Part shown: positions 8,236 through 17,265 of the stretch, one piece after another
Numbering within the stretch: position 1 is the first letter of the stretch
Layout: every line of letters begins with the position of its first letter
Origin: Rhizobium sp. CCGE 510
Lineage (GTDB): Bacteria; Pseudomonadota; Alphaproteobacteria; Rhizobiales; Rhizobiaceae
DNA: 64,000 nucleotides
Assembly: GCF_000292525.1 (NCBI RefSeq)
Contig: NZ_AEYF01000055.1
Coordinates: forward strand, 186,001 to 250,000
Direction: 5' to 3'
Translations under genes and position numbers: made by a program
The notes under the pieces: generated by a model
The model's database searches: none
What the model was told of the DNA's origin: nothing
The model's input: the letters and a program-made list of their open reading frames with translations, nothing else

Positions 8236-9891
8236 TTACGCAGCAACGCGATTGCGACCGGTCTTTTTCGCCGTATAGAGATTCTGATCGGCGATTGCCA
8301 AAATCTCGTTCGGAGAATTGGCGGACAGGGTGCTGGCGACACCGATGCTGATCGTGACATGCAGCCCGTTGCAGATCTCCGACCAGTCCCACTTTTCAAT
8401 GGCCGAACGCAGCCTCTCGCAGACATCGGCCGCACCTCGGGGGGCGCCCGCCAGCAGGACGACGAATTCCTCGCCGCCAAAGCGAATTGCCTGATCGGCA
8501 ATTCGCAATTGGCTGCGCAATATGGCTCCAATCGTACTGAGGACCCGGTCGCCGATCATGTGAGAGAAATTGTCGTTGATCGACTTGAAGTGATCGACAT
8601 CCAGCATCGCGATGGAATAGGGACGCTTCTCAGATGTCAGCTCCTTGAAGCGGCTGTCGAGATATTTGCGATTGTAGAGCCCGGTCAGCGCGTCCAGATA
8701 GACGGCATTGGCAAGGATATCGGTTTCTTCCTGCAGTTTCTGATAGGAGGCTTCCAGCGTATCGGCGCGCTTCGTCTCCGTTTCGGCAACTTCCTTAAAC
8801 CGCCTGGTTTCGTAGTAGATTTCGGCGAGACGGGCGCGCTGCTGGGTCCTCTCGGCACTGTTGCGCAAATAGGCTTGGTGGTATTTTTTATGTGCCGCCA
8901 GCGCCGGATCGAACTGGCCCAGCCCCTCATAGGCCTGCGACAGGTGAAGATAGATCTGGATGTAGGAATCGAAACTGCCACCGTCGTCGATCAGTTCAAC
9001 CGCCTCGAGCAGCGGCGACAGGGCTTCCGCGTATTTTCCGGAATTGTTGTAGATCTGGCCCAAGGTGTAGAGATATTGCTGCCTGTCCCTGACATAGCTG
9101 TTCTCTTGAAACAGCCGGTAGCGGACGATGCACTGCAGCGCCTTGTCGTGCTCGCCCAGATGGCTGTAGAACTCGGCTTTGTTGCCGAGGCAGATGCGGG
9201 CAGCCCAGCTGTCGCCGGTCTCGATTGCGATGTCGAGCGCCTGTTCGGTCAGTTCCAGCGCTCTCACTAGCATCCGGTGCCCTTCCTCCGGCTGGCCGAG
9301 CGCCTCGGCGATATATCCGCCCTCCGAATGTGCGCCGCCGAGATTGATGAGCCACCAGCATTCATAGGTCTTGTTGCCAATCGATCTGGCGAGTTCGACG
9401 GACCTCTCGCTCATCAGGATGGCCCGGTCGGGCTGCTTGTTGTACCAGAAGATAATCCCAATGACGTTGGTGGCCAGGCTTTGCGCCTTCGGGTCTGCTA
9501 TCCTGTCGGCGAGATCCAGCGCGCGGGTGGCCTCTTCGATCGCTTCCTCAGGCAAGCCCAATTCCAGCAGCAACCATCCGAAATAGGCCCGGGCATAGGC
9601 TTCCTCGTTGGGCTCCCCGGTCGATTTCCAGAAGTCCACCGCGCGCCGGACATGCGTCAATCCAAGTTCGGCCTTGCCGACCTGAAAACAGTACCAGGCC
9701 ATGTCGGTATCGCATTGAGCGGCGAGCCGATCATCGCCCCACGCCCTGGCATCGGCAAGAGTTTCGCCGGCCAGTGCGAGTGCCTCGACCGAACGGCCCG
9801 TACACCCAAAATGCCACGCTTTCTGTAAGCTGGAATTTGCTTGTTGAGTAATTGCTACAGTATCAACAACTTGCATATCACACACCAACAT
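8236..9891 (-). CDS. TPR-domain diguanylate cyclase (GGEEF), soluble
   Basis: This protein of about 551 residues probably makes cyclic-di-GMP. The first 350 or so residues are tetratricopeptide-like helical repeats (ALALAGETLADARAWGD, AEAIEEATRALDLADR-type units). A coiled stretch (EVAETETKRADTLEASYQKL) then leads into the GGDEF domain, which begins near DALTGLYNRKYLD. The active site is GGEEF at residues 472-476. The inhibitory I-site RxxD is present as RIAD at 463-466, exactly five residues before it. There is no signal peptide or membrane segment, so the TPR part probably senses a protein partner. The start is uncertain: 9891 and 9876 are both ATG with weak ribosome sites. Confidence 0.87.
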   Translation of the reverse strand: MLVCDMQVVDTVAITQQANSSLQKAWHFGCTGRSVEALALAGETLADARAWGDDRLAAQCDTDMAWYCFQVGKAELGLTHVRRAVDFWKSTGEPNEEAYARAYFGWLLLELGLPEEAIEEATRALDLADRIADPKAQSLATNVIGIIFWYNKQPDRAILMSERSVELARSIGNKTYECWWLINLGGAHSEGGYIAEALGQPEEGHRMLVRALELTEQALDIAIETGDSWAARICLGNKAEFYSHLGEHDKALQCIVRYRLFQENSYVRDRQQYLYTLGQIYNNSGKYAEALSPLLEAVELIDDGGSFDSYIQIYLHLSQAYEGLGQFDPALAAHKKYHQAYLRNSAERTQQRARLAEIYYETRRFKEVAETETKRADTLEASYQKLQEETDILANAVYLDALTGLYNRKYLDSRFKELTSEKRPYSIAMLDVDHFKSINDNFSHMIGDRVLSTIGAILRSQLRIADQAIRFGGEEFVVLLAGAPRGAADVCERLRSAIEKWDWSEICNGLHVTISIGVASTLSANSPNEILAIADQNLYTAKKTGRNRVAA

Positions 9892-10067
9892 TTGTCTGTC
9901 GGGTAGGGATAACATCAGAAGTTTAAAATGATGCAAATTGTACAAAACATGCGACAAGGCCAGAAATAATGCATGTCGCCAGGAGGTTTGCAGCGGTTCC
10001 AGGATAACGGCATGCACAAAAACAAAGAGCTTAAAGCCACCTTTCGGCACCAAGCGCGGACACCAGA

Positions 10068-10931
10068 TCAATCCGCCATGCGTCGGCGCCAGGCGCGTTC
10101 GGTTGCCGGTGCCTCGTCGGTGGTGATCTGATCCGGCTTCAGGGCTACCAGCGCCTGGAAGTTCCGCCATTCCTCTTGGCTGAAACCGGCCTCCGGATCC
10201 TTCAAGGTAAAGGTCCAGGCGTCGACCCGTTTGCCTTCGTCCCGGCAGAGCGCGATCATATCGAGACCTTCCCTGGCGGCGTCAAGGATCAGCGGCCAGT
10301 GGAGATAGATCGTGTCCGGTTCGGTCGGGCCGCGCAGGTCGGCACGCAATTCAATCTCGACCGCCTTCCAGCCGCTGGCCTGCCTGATACCGTAGAGCTT
10401 GTCGGTTGGATCGATGCCGCGCAGGAGATGCGGAAGCTTCTCCTTGACCGCGACGATCAGGTCGAGACTGCCGCCGCTGACGATCACCGAGGCGGTGATA
10501 TCGCGGAAATGCGCGGCAAGGTGCTCGATGCCCCTCGCGCCGATCGCCTCATAATCGTCCTTCATGTCGAACTGCAGCAATGCGGCTGGATGCGTCGATT
10601 GCATCATGGCGGCAAGATCCTCGCTGAAGATCAGCGGCCGGTCGCCCTCTATCATCCTGATATCGCCGAGATCGCCGATGCTCTTTTCAGCAATCGGCCC
10701 AAATCCTGTCGTTTCGCCTTCGAGATCCTCGTCGTGCAGCACGACGAAACCGCCATCGGCGCGCACCCGCAGATCGAGTTCCATCGAAGCGCCGGCTGCA
10801 AAACCCTCCGCCATCACCTCGGCCGAGAACAGCGGATCGGCAAAGCGTTTGCGCAGCCGGTGCCATTTCAGGCGGGTGCGATGTCCCTCATGCGAAATCT
10901 CCAGGCCCTGCGCATCCACCAATTTCGTCAT
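10068..10931 (-). CDS. GDPD-like phosphodiesterase with atypical HRG motif
   Basis: The 287-residue product has the glycerophosphodiesterase TIM-barrel layout: the metal pair E51/D53 in SMELDLRV, a histidine at 66 in VVLHDEDLEGETTG, and a C-terminal KPDQITTDEP-like strand. The first catalytic motif is changed, however: HRG is replaced by HRL at residues 24-26 (KWHRLRKRFAD), and the usual ENT follow-on is missing. The catalytic histidine and arginine remain, so activity is possible, perhaps on a different diester. The ATG at 10931 follows CGGAG. It is the last gene of the peptide-type ABC/aminotransferase operon, 70 bases after the aminotransferase. Confidence 0.75.
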   Translation of the reverse strand: MTKLVDAQGLEISHEGHRTRLKWHRLRKRFADPLFSAEVMAEGFAAGASMELDLRVRADGGFVVLHDEDLEGETTGFGPIAEKSIGDLGDIRMIEGDRPLIFSEDLAAMMQSTHPAALLQFDMKDDYEAIGARGIEHLAAHFRDITASVIVSGGSLDLIVAVKEKLPHLLRGIDPTDKLYGIRQASGWKAVEIELRADLRGPTEPDTIYLHWPLILDAAREGLDMIALCRDEGKRVDAWTFTLKDPEAGFSQEEWRNFQALVALKPDQITTDEAPATERAWRRRMAD

Positions 10932-11001
10932 CCGCACAAATCTCCGTGATGCTACTCTCCTGCCTCGAAGAGCCGTGATTATCAAGGGCTGGATACGGCT
11001 T

Positions 11002-12096
11002 TCAGCGGCTGTAGGCCGTAGATATCGCCTCCGCAGCAGCGGCGATATCACAGGGATAACCAGCCTGCCGGAGGGCCGCGCCATAGGCCATGACATTCGA
11101 AAGCACCGTCTGGAATACGGCGCGCTGACCCGTGTGGTTCAGCCGCAGGAGACGGGCCGGTGCGGTTCCCACACCTTCGGTCAGCTCCACTCCCAACCGC
11201 CCCGCGGCGGCGATCAGCGCATCAGGCGCCAGTGCCTTCGGCACCGACACCGCCGTCACCAGGTTCGAAGCTTTGGCTGCCGGCACCCAGACCCCCATGC
11301 CGAGCGCTGCAAGCCCCGCCCGTGTCGCCGATGCTGCCAGTGCATGGCGGGCGACGACATTCTCCAGGCCTTCGGCCTCGATGCGGTCGAGTGCAGTCTC
11401 GAGCGCGAAGAATTCCAACGGCGCCGGCGTTCCCGGCAGAGCCTGTCGGCCACCATCGACCCAAGTCTTCAGATCGGCCAGCGACAGAATCGAATCGCGC
11501 GGCGCGCCATCGCTCAGAATGAGGTCCCAGGCGCGCCGGCTGACCGAGAGCGCGGAGACGCCCGCTGGACCGCCAAGCGCCTTCTGCGGGCCGATCACGG
11601 CGATGTCGATGCCGAAATCGTCGACGTCCAACCAATGGCCGCCGATCGAGGCGACCGCATCGACGACGGTAACAATGTCGCGGGCACGCGCCAGCGCCAG
11701 TATCTCGGGGAGAGGGTTGAGAATGCCGCTTGCCGATTCCGCATGAACCAGGGCGAGCACATCGATACGAGGACCGGCGTCCAACACCTTGGCGATCGCC
11801 TCGATCTCCACCGGCTGCCCCGGTTCGGCGGTGATATCCCTAACCGCAGCACCACCTCGCCGCAGCCATTGCCCGAACCAGCCGCCATAGGGGCTGGTGA
11901 CGATGTTGAGAGCCGAGAGACCGGGACGGGCAAGGCTGGTTGCCGCCGCCTCCAGCGCCACCACCGCCTCTGCCTGCACCAGCAATATGTCGTTGCGGCT
12001 GCGCAGGACGCTGCCAACGCGGTCGGCAAGACAGGCATAGCGCTCCAGTGGATAAGAGGGCGCGCCATGCAAGGGATTCCAACCAAGACCGGACAT
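11002..12096 (-). CDS. Class V PLP-dependent aminotransferase
   Basis: This 364-residue enzyme has the fold-type I, class V pattern of serine/alanine-glyoxylate aminotransferases and related lyases. The Schiff-base lysine is in GPQKALGGPAGVSAL, preceded by the conserved acidic strand VVDAVASIGGHWLDVDDFG. The ATG at 12096 follows AAGGAAG, six bases away; an upstream TTG is less likely. It lies directly after the second ATPase gene of the Opp/Dpp-type importer, so the imported compound probably carries an amino group or is converted to an amino or keto acid. Its amino donor and acceptor cannot be told from the sequence. Confidence 0.82.
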   Translation of the reverse strand: MSGLGWNPLHGAPSYPLERYACLADRVGSVLRSRNDILLVQAEAVVALEAAATSLARPGLSALNIVTSPYGGWFGQWLRRGGAAVRDITAEPGQPVEIEAIAKVLDAGPRIDVLALVHAESASGILNPLPEILALARARDIVTVVDAVASIGGHWLDVDDFGIDIAVIGPQKALGGPAGVSALSVSRRAWDLILSDGAPRDSILSLADLKTWVDGGRQALPGTPAPLEFFALETALDRIEAEGLENVVARHALAASATRAGLAALGMGVWVPAAKASNLVTAVSVPKALAPDALIAAAGRLGVELTEGVGTAPARLLRLNHTGQRAVFQTVLSNVMAYGAALRQAGYPCDIAAAAEAISTAYSR

Positions 12097-12107
12097 GGAT
12101 ACTTCCT

Positions 12108-12890
12108 TCAAGATGGATCGGTGACGAGACGGGGGACTGCGGCAACGAGCGCGCGGGCCGCATCGGATTGCGGCGCGCCAACAAGCGCCACTGCCGGGCC
12201 GATCTCGACGATCCGCCCGCCTTCCATGACGGCGATGCGATGGGAGACCGCACGGACGACGGCAAGATCGTGTGAAATGAACAGACAGGCAATGCCCTGT
12301 TCTCTCTGCAGATCGACCAGAAGCTCGAGGATCCTACCGCGCACGGTGACGTCGAGCGCCGAGACCGCCTCGTCGAGCACGAGCAACGAGGGTCGTGTCG
12401 CAATCGCCCTGGCGATTGCCACGCGCTGGCGCTGGCCGCCGGAGAGCGCACGGACCGGCCGGGCGGAATGATCGGCGGTGAGGCCGACACGTTCGAGAAG
12501 CATGGCGATCTCGCCGGGGCGCTGCTCTTTCGGGACGACGCCATGGATGCGTAGCGGATCATCGAGAACAGTGCCGACGCTCGCCAGCGGATTGAAGGCC
12601 GCCAGCGGATCCTGGAACACCATCTGCATGCGTGGCCGTCGGCGCCGCAATGACGCGCCGTCCAGCGCGAGCCAATTCTCCCCCTCGAAGCGGATCGAGC
12701 CGGCATCGGCGGGGAGAAGCCGCAGCAGGATGCGCGACAGCGTCGATTTCCCGCTTCCCGAGGCGCCGACGAGCCCGAGTGTTTCGCCGGCCGCAATCGT
12801 CAGCGACACGTTGTCGAGGGCGGCAACCTGACGCTCCGCGGAAGAAAAACCTTTTGACAGGTTTTCGACAGACAGCAGCATATCATTCAA
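12108..12890 (-). CDS. Peptide/nickel-type ABC transporter ATP-binding protein (DppF/OppF-like)
   Basis: This 260-residue ATPase has Walker A GASGSGKST, Q-loop MVFQDPLAAFNP, signature LSGGQRQR, Walker B LLVLDEAVSALDV (DEA in place of the usual DEP) and switch histidine FISHDLAVV. I place the start at the TTG at 12890, because GGAGGTG lies five bases upstream and the codon overlaps the stop of the first ATPase (TTGA). The ATG at 12881 is the alternative. With the preceding ATPase it forms the heterodimeric motor typical of Dpp/Opp importers. Confidence 0.88.
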   Translation of the reverse strand: MNDMLLSVENLSKGFSSAERQVAALDNVSLTIAAGETLGLVGASGSGKSTLSRILLRLLPADAGSIRFEGENWLALDGASLRRRRPRMQMVFQDPLAAFNPLASVGTVLDDPLRIHGVVPKEQRPGEIAMLLERVGLTADHSARPVRALSGGQRQRVAIARAIATRPSLLVLDEAVSALDVTVRGRILELLVDLQREQGIACLFISHDLAVVRAVSHRIAVMEGGRIVEIGPAVALVGAPQSDAARALVAAVPRLVTDPS

Positions 12891-13675
12891 GACGGCACCT
12901 CCGCGATCAGCGGTGGTGTCGCGAGATCTCGGTGGCTGGCGATGAGGGCAGCGGTATAGCCGCTTTTCGGCGTCGAAAGTACTGAACGGACCGGTCCCAC
13001 CTCGACCAGCCGCGCCTCGCGGAAAACGGCGATGCGATCGACAAAGCCGGAGGCAAGGGCGATGTCGTGGGTGATAAAGAGCAGCGTCATACCATCCTCG
13101 CGAACCAGCCCGTCGAGCAGGCTGACGATCTCGGCCTGGACGACGACATCGAGCGCGCTGGTCGCTTCGTCTGCGATCAGCATCGCTGGTTTCGCGGCAA
13201 TAGCTGCAGCGATCGCCACGCGCTGGCGCTGGCCGCCGGAAAGCTGGTGCGGAAAGGCCCGCATCGCCTTGTCGGGCTGCGCTATCCGCACCCGCCCAAG
13301 CAGTTCCTCGGCTCTGATATAGGCTTGCTTCCAGCTGAGGCCGAGATGACACCTGGCGCCTTCGGCGATCTGCTCGCCGACCGTCAGGACGGGATTGAGG
13401 CTCGCGCCCGGATCCTGGAAGACGAAGCCGAAATCGCGACCAGGGCGGGGCGGATGGCCAAGGCCGGGCCAAAAAATCTCGCCGCCGACTGTCGCTCCCT
13501 CCGGCAGCAGGCCGGCCAGCGCGCGGGCAAGCGTGCTCTTGCCGGAACCGCTTTCGCCGATAATCGCCAGCCTTTCGCCCGCAGCAATATCGAGATCGAC
13601 ACCGGCGAGCGCAGTCGCGCCGTTCCTGCCATAGGTGACCGAAAGTTGCCGCAGGCTGCAGAAAACGCCGCTCAT
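12887..13675 (-). CDS. Peptide/nickel-type ABC transporter ATP-binding protein (DppD/OppD-like)
   Basis: The 262-residue ATPase shows Walker A GESGSGKST, Q-loop FVFQDPGASLNPVLT, signature LSGGQRQR, Walker B LIADEATSALDV and the switch region LLFITHDIALA. Its start overlaps the stop of the permease gene (ATGA) and its stop overlaps the next ATPase start, so the operon is tightly coupled. It lacks the long C-terminal oligopeptide extension with conserved cysteines seen in some DppD/OppD proteins, so no extra metal site is suggested. Confidence 0.9.
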   Translation of the reverse strand: MSGVFCSLRQLSVTYGRNGATALAGVDLDIAAGERLAIIGESGSGKSTLARALAGLLPEGATVGGEIFWPGLGHPPRPGRDFGFVFQDPGASLNPVLTVGEQIAEGARCHLGLSWKQAYIRAEELLGRVRIAQPDKAMRAFPHQLSGGQRQRVAIAAAIAAKPAMLIADEATSALDVVVQAEIVSLLDGLVREDGMTLLFITHDIALASGFVDRIAVFREARLVEVGPVRSVLSTPKSGYTAALIASHRDLATPPLIAEVPS

Positions 13676-14505
13676 GCCGCTCTCCTGCCGTCATCGCCAA
13701 GCGCCTTGCCGAGACCCTCGCTGAAGAGATGGACGCCGAGCACGGTGACGGCCAGTGCCGCGCCCGGTATGACGGAGAGATAGGAGGCCGAGCGCAGCAC
13801 ACTGCGGCCCTCGGCGATCATCGAGCCCCAGGTGGCGATATTCGGATTGCCAAGACCAAGAAAGGACAGTGCTGCCTCGGTGAGAATTGCGCCAGCGACG
13901 ATAGTGGCGGAAAGCGCCAGCACCGGCGGCAACGCGTTCGGCAGAATTTCCCGAAAGGCGATCTCGGCCGGATGCATGCCGATTACCCTTGCAGAGGCGA
14001 CGTAATCCTGCTCGCGGATCGCCAGCACCTGCGCTCTCGTCAACCGCGCTGGATCGGCCCATGTACCGAGCGCGATGGCAAGGACGACCACAGGCGTCGA
14101 GACCCCGATGGTGCTGACGAAGGCAAGCGCGAGCAGAAAGCCCGGCACGATCTGGAAAGCGTCGACCACGCGCATCAGCGCCTCGTCGACCAGCCCGCCG
14201 GCAAAACCGGCCGCCATGCCGACGCAGAGCCCGAGCAGCATCGCCGAAAACGCCGCAGCAAGGCCGACGGCCAGCGAGGTTCGCGCGCCATAGAGCAGGC
14301 CGGCCAGCACGTCGCGGCCGAGCCGGTCGGTACCGAGCGGAAAAGCCGGATCGGTAAAGGGCGGGAGCAGCGCCCGGCCGGCGATGCGCAGCGGATCGCC
14401 CGGCGAAATGATGGGTGCGAAGAGCCCGGCTAAAAGCAGAACGAGAAGGATCGCAAGCCCGATCACGCCTTCCGGCGAGCTGACGAGGCGGCGGAGACGG
14501 CTCAT
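13672..14505 (-). CDS. Peptide/nickel-type ABC transporter permease (DppC/OppC-like)
   Basis: This 277-residue inner-membrane permease starts at the ATG at 14505, which overlaps the stop of the first permease gene (ATGA). The N-terminal segment VIGLAILLVLLLAGLFAPII is followed by the family hallmark PLGTDRLGRDVLAGLLYGAR. The ATPase-docking loop is YVASARVIGMHPAEIAFREI with the ILPNALPPV strand. The C-terminal LSFLGLGNP motif is also present. Together these are diagnostic of DppC-class permeases. Confidence 0.92.
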   Translation of the reverse strand: MSRLRRLVSSPEGVIGLAILLVLLLAGLFAPIISPGDPLRIAGRALLPPFTDPAFPLGTDRLGRDVLAGLLYGARTSLAVGLAAAFSAMLLGLCVGMAAGFAGGLVDEALMRVVDAFQIVPGFLLALAFVSTIGVSTPVVVLAIALGTWADPARLTRAQVLAIREQDYVASARVIGMHPAEIAFREILPNALPPVLALSATIVAGAILTEAALSFLGLGNPNIATWGSMIAEGRSVLRSASYLSVIPGAALAVTVLGVHLFSEGLGKALGDDGRRAA

Positions 14506-15491
14506 GCGCCGCCCTCCGAAGCGCCGATGCGCGGATCGAGCGTGGCGTAGACGAGATCGACGAGGAAATTGACTGAAATGACGAGGACGGCACTGGTAAC
14601 GATGATGCCCATCAACAGGGGCGCATCGCGGCCGTTGACCGCTTCCTGCGCCAGCCGCCCGAAACCGGGAATAGCAAAGACGCTCTCGATCACCACGCTC
14701 CCGCCCAGCATGGCCGCCGATTGCAGCCCGAGCATGGTGACGAGCGGCAGCAGCGCATTGCGCGCCACGTGGCGCAGGACGATGCGGCTGCGCGACAGAC
14801 CTTTGGCGCGGGCAAAGAGGACGAAATCCAGCTTCCAAGCCTCCACCATGCCGGCGCGCATCACCCGCAGAAACAAGGCGAGATAGATCAAGGCAAGTGC
14901 GCCGACCGGCAGGACTAGATGATCGGCAATATCGAGCGCGCGTGCAAATCCCGTCTTGCCGGAAGCGATCGTCTCTATACCGGCGATCGGAAACCAGCGC
15001 AGCTTCACCGAAAAGGCGATGCTCAGAACCAGGCCGAGCCAGAAGCTCGGAATGGCATAGACGATCAGCGAGCCGATCGACAGCAGCCGGTCCCGAAAGC
15101 TTCCCGGCCGGGCGCCGGCAAGGATGCCGAGCGCCGAGCCGAGGCCAAAGGAGAGCGCCGTCGCACTGCCCATCAACAGCAGCGTGTTGGGCAGGCGTTC
15201 GGCAATCAGTGCGCCGACCGGCCGGCCGAAGGCAATCGACCAGCCAAGATCGAAGCGTGCGAGCGAGGAAAGATAGAGCCAGAGCCGTGCGAGCACGGAG
15301 CGGTCGAGGCCGTAGCTCTCGCGCAGCGCCTGCCTGAGTACCGCATCGCCGCCGCCGATCGAGCCGAGATAGGCATCGACGGCATCGCCCGAGGCGGATT
15401 CGAGCAGAAAGAAGGTGAAGATCACCACGATCAGCAGCACCGGAATGCTGCTGATCGCCCTGCGCCTCAGGAGGATGATTGCACGTTTCAC
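14502..15491 (-). CDS. Peptide/nickel-type ABC transporter permease (DppB/OppB-like)
   Basis: The 329-residue permease has an N-terminal anchor (ISSIPVLLIVVIFTFFLLES) and the family motifs DRSVLARLWLYLSSLARFDLG, LRVMRAGMVEAWKLDFVLFA and VIESVFAIPGFGRL. I choose the GTG at 15491 as start because it follows an AGAGG box and gives the usual DppB length; the open frame extends further upstream without a better start. It lies 40 bases after the binding-protein stop. Confidence 0.88.
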   Translation of the reverse strand: MKRAIILLRRRAISSIPVLLIVVIFTFFLLESASGDAVDAYLGSIGGGDAVLRQALRESYGLDRSVLARLWLYLSSLARFDLGWSIAFGRPVGALIAERLPNTLLLMGSATALSFGLGSALGILAGARPGSFRDRLLSIGSLIVYAIPSFWLGLVLSIAFSVKLRWFPIAGIETIASGKTGFARALDIADHLVLPVGALALIYLALFLRVMRAGMVEAWKLDFVLFARAKGLSRSRIVLRHVARNALLPLVTMLGLQSAAMLGGSVVIESVFAIPGFGRLAQEAVNGRDAPLLMGIIVTSAVLVISVNFLVDLVYATLDPRIGASEGGA

Positions 15492-15531
15492 GCCGGACAG
15501 GGCCTCTGGAACAGAATTGCCGCCGATCCTA

Positions 15532-17142
15532 TCATGACTGCAGCGCGGTATCGCCCCAGTTCGAAACGGCCCAGCGCGGATTGTCCGAGACGTTGAGCAC
15601 GGTGTCGCGCGCAACGGTGATGAAGCCCCATTCCGCGACGTTGATCAGCGGCAGGTCGGCGACGACGAGTTGCTGGAACTTGCGGTAGAGATCGGTGCGC
15701 GCCGCCGTGTCGACGGTTTCGGAGGCCTGATGGATGATCTTATCGAGCTCCGGATTGACGTAACCGCCCTGGTTGGAAAAGGGCACACCATCCGGTGTGC
15801 CTGATTGAACGAGAATGGTGGTGGAGATCGCCGGATCGCCGCGGAAGACCGGCGGACCGACGGCAAGATCGAAATCGTGGTCGGTATAAACCGCCTTCTG
15901 GTGGGCGGCCGCATCGGCATTGACGATCTCGGCATCGATGCCGATCGCGGCGAGCGCCTGACGAAGATAATCGCCGAACTGGCGGGTCTCGTTGAAGTAG
16001 GGCGCCGGGCGAAGCTTCAGCTTGAAGCGGTTACCGTCCGCCCCTTTGGCGTAACCGGCTTTGTCGAGAATATCGTTGGCGGCGGCGGGGTTGAAATCAT
16101 AGGTCGCGACATCGGATGTATAGAACTGCAGCGCATTCTTCGGCACCGGGCCTGTGGAGGCGGCGGCATAACCGAGGAAGATCGTGTCGACCACGAATTT
16201 CTTGTCGATCGCCTGGGCGATCGCCTGGCGGACCCGGAGATCGGCCAGCTCCTTGCGGCGGTGATTGATCTCGACGACGAGCTGGTAGGTCAGGGCCTCG
16301 TAGCCCTTCGAAATCACCTTGATACCGTCGACCTTGGAGATGCGGCCGAGATCGGCAAGCGGCACTGCCGAAAAGGCCGCAAGCTGGATTTCGTCGGCTT
16401 CGAGCGCCGCCCCCGCCGACGCGCGATCCGGCAGCACGCGGAAGACGATCTCGTCGAGTTTCGGCTGGTCCTGGTCCCAGTAATTCTCATTGCGCGTCAG
16501 CCGGTAATATTCACCGGGCTTGTATTCGGCAAACTTGAACGGACCGGTGCCGACGAGCGCGTTGTTGGCCGGATTGGTGGCGATATCGCTGCCGTCGAAG
16601 ATGTGTTTGGCGACGACGCTGGTGACGACGGGCAGGGCATTGCGGATCAGCTGAAACGGCGTCGGTTTGGAGAAGCGGAAAATGGCAGTGTAATCATCGG
16701 GAGTATCGACGGCTTCGAGATTGGCGAAGACCAGGCGGCCGAGATTCTGCAGTGGCTTCCAGATATTGAGCGCGGAAAAGGCGACATCGACCGAGGTGAA
16801 CGGCTTGCCGTCGTGCCAGGTGACGCCGTCGCGCAGCTTGAAGGTGACGGAAAGGCCGTCGGCCGAGCCCTCCCAGGAAGTGGCGAGGCGCGGCGAAAGC
16901 CCGTCCTTGGCGTCGAACGAGGCTTCGGCCAGCGGCTCGATCACCTTGCTGGCGACGAAAAAGACGCCGTTCGAGGCGACAATGGCAGGATTGAGATTCT
17001 TCGGCTCGGAATCTGCCGCAACGATCAGCCGGCCACCGGCGGGCGCCGTGTGCGCCAGCGCGTGGCGGGTAAGCGCCGTCGAAGCGAGGAGCAGGGCGGC
17101 GCCCTTCATCAGCGTGCGCCGCGAGACAGATGGTACGGTCAT
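15532..17142 (-). CDS. ABC transporter substrate-binding protein, family 5 (peptide/opine type), Tat signal
   Basis: This 536-residue extracytoplasmic receptor belongs to the DppA/OppA/AccA class (SBP_bac_5). The ATG at 17142 is preceded by a strong AGGAGG five bases away. The N-terminus VSRRTLMKGAALLLAS carries a twin-arginine pattern, so export by Tat is likely. Family features include LATSWEGSADGLSVTFKLRD, VTWHDGKPFTSVDV and the NENYWDQDQPKLDEIVFR segment. It heads the minus-strand operon of two permeases, two ATPases, an aminotransferase and a GDPD-like enzyme. Ligands of this class range from peptides to nickel, heme and opines, so the substrate is open. Confidence 0.9.
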   Translation of the reverse strand: MTVPSVSRRTLMKGAALLLASTALTRHALAHTAPAGGRLIVAADSEPKNLNPAIVASNGVFFVASKVIEPLAEASFDAKDGLSPRLATSWEGSADGLSVTFKLRDGVTWHDGKPFTSVDVAFSALNIWKPLQNLGRLVFANLEAVDTPDDYTAIFRFSKPTPFQLIRNALPVVTSVVAKHIFDGSDIATNPANNALVGTGPFKFAEYKPGEYYRLTRNENYWDQDQPKLDEIVFRVLPDRASAGAALEADEIQLAAFSAVPLADLGRISKVDGIKVISKGYEALTYQLVVEINHRRKELADLRVRQAIAQAIDKKFVVDTIFLGYAAASTGPVPKNALQFYTSDVATYDFNPAAANDILDKAGYAKGADGNRFKLKLRPAPYFNETRQFGDYLRQALAAIGIDAEIVNADAAAHQKAVYTDHDFDLAVGPPVFRGDPAISTTILVQSGTPDGVPFSNQGGYVNPELDKIIHQASETVDTAARTDLYRKFQQLVVADLPLINVAEWGFITVARDTVLNVSDNPRWAVSNWGDTALQS

Positions 17143-17170
17143 GACCCCTCCTGATCGATCAAATTTCGAG

Positions 17171-17202
17171 CGCCCATATTCAGGGCGAAATGCCAATTGG
17201 CA
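17171..17202. promoter_or_regulatory. Two dyads upstream of the family-5 binding-protein gene
   Basis: The 123-base gap between the monooxygenase and the binding-protein gene holds a perfect 12-base palindrome TGCCAATTGGCA at 17191-17202 and a second dyad, CGCCC (17171-17175) with GGGCG (17183-17187). They lie 30-60 bases before the binding-protein start, where a regulator would act. The palindrome is seen directly; a regulatory role is inference. Confidence 0.45.
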
Positions 17203-17265
17203 TAGAGGTTAAATTCGAAATGGCCGGGCGTCGCGAGACATTTTTGTCACCCAGCCATTATTTGC

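Noticed and set aside
12108..13802. A possible 564-residue fused ATPase on the minus strand
   Set aside because: Only the last 260 residues are ABC-like. The upstream part is the wrong frame of the first ATPase gene, and a TTG start with GGAGGTG at 12890 begins the real gene.
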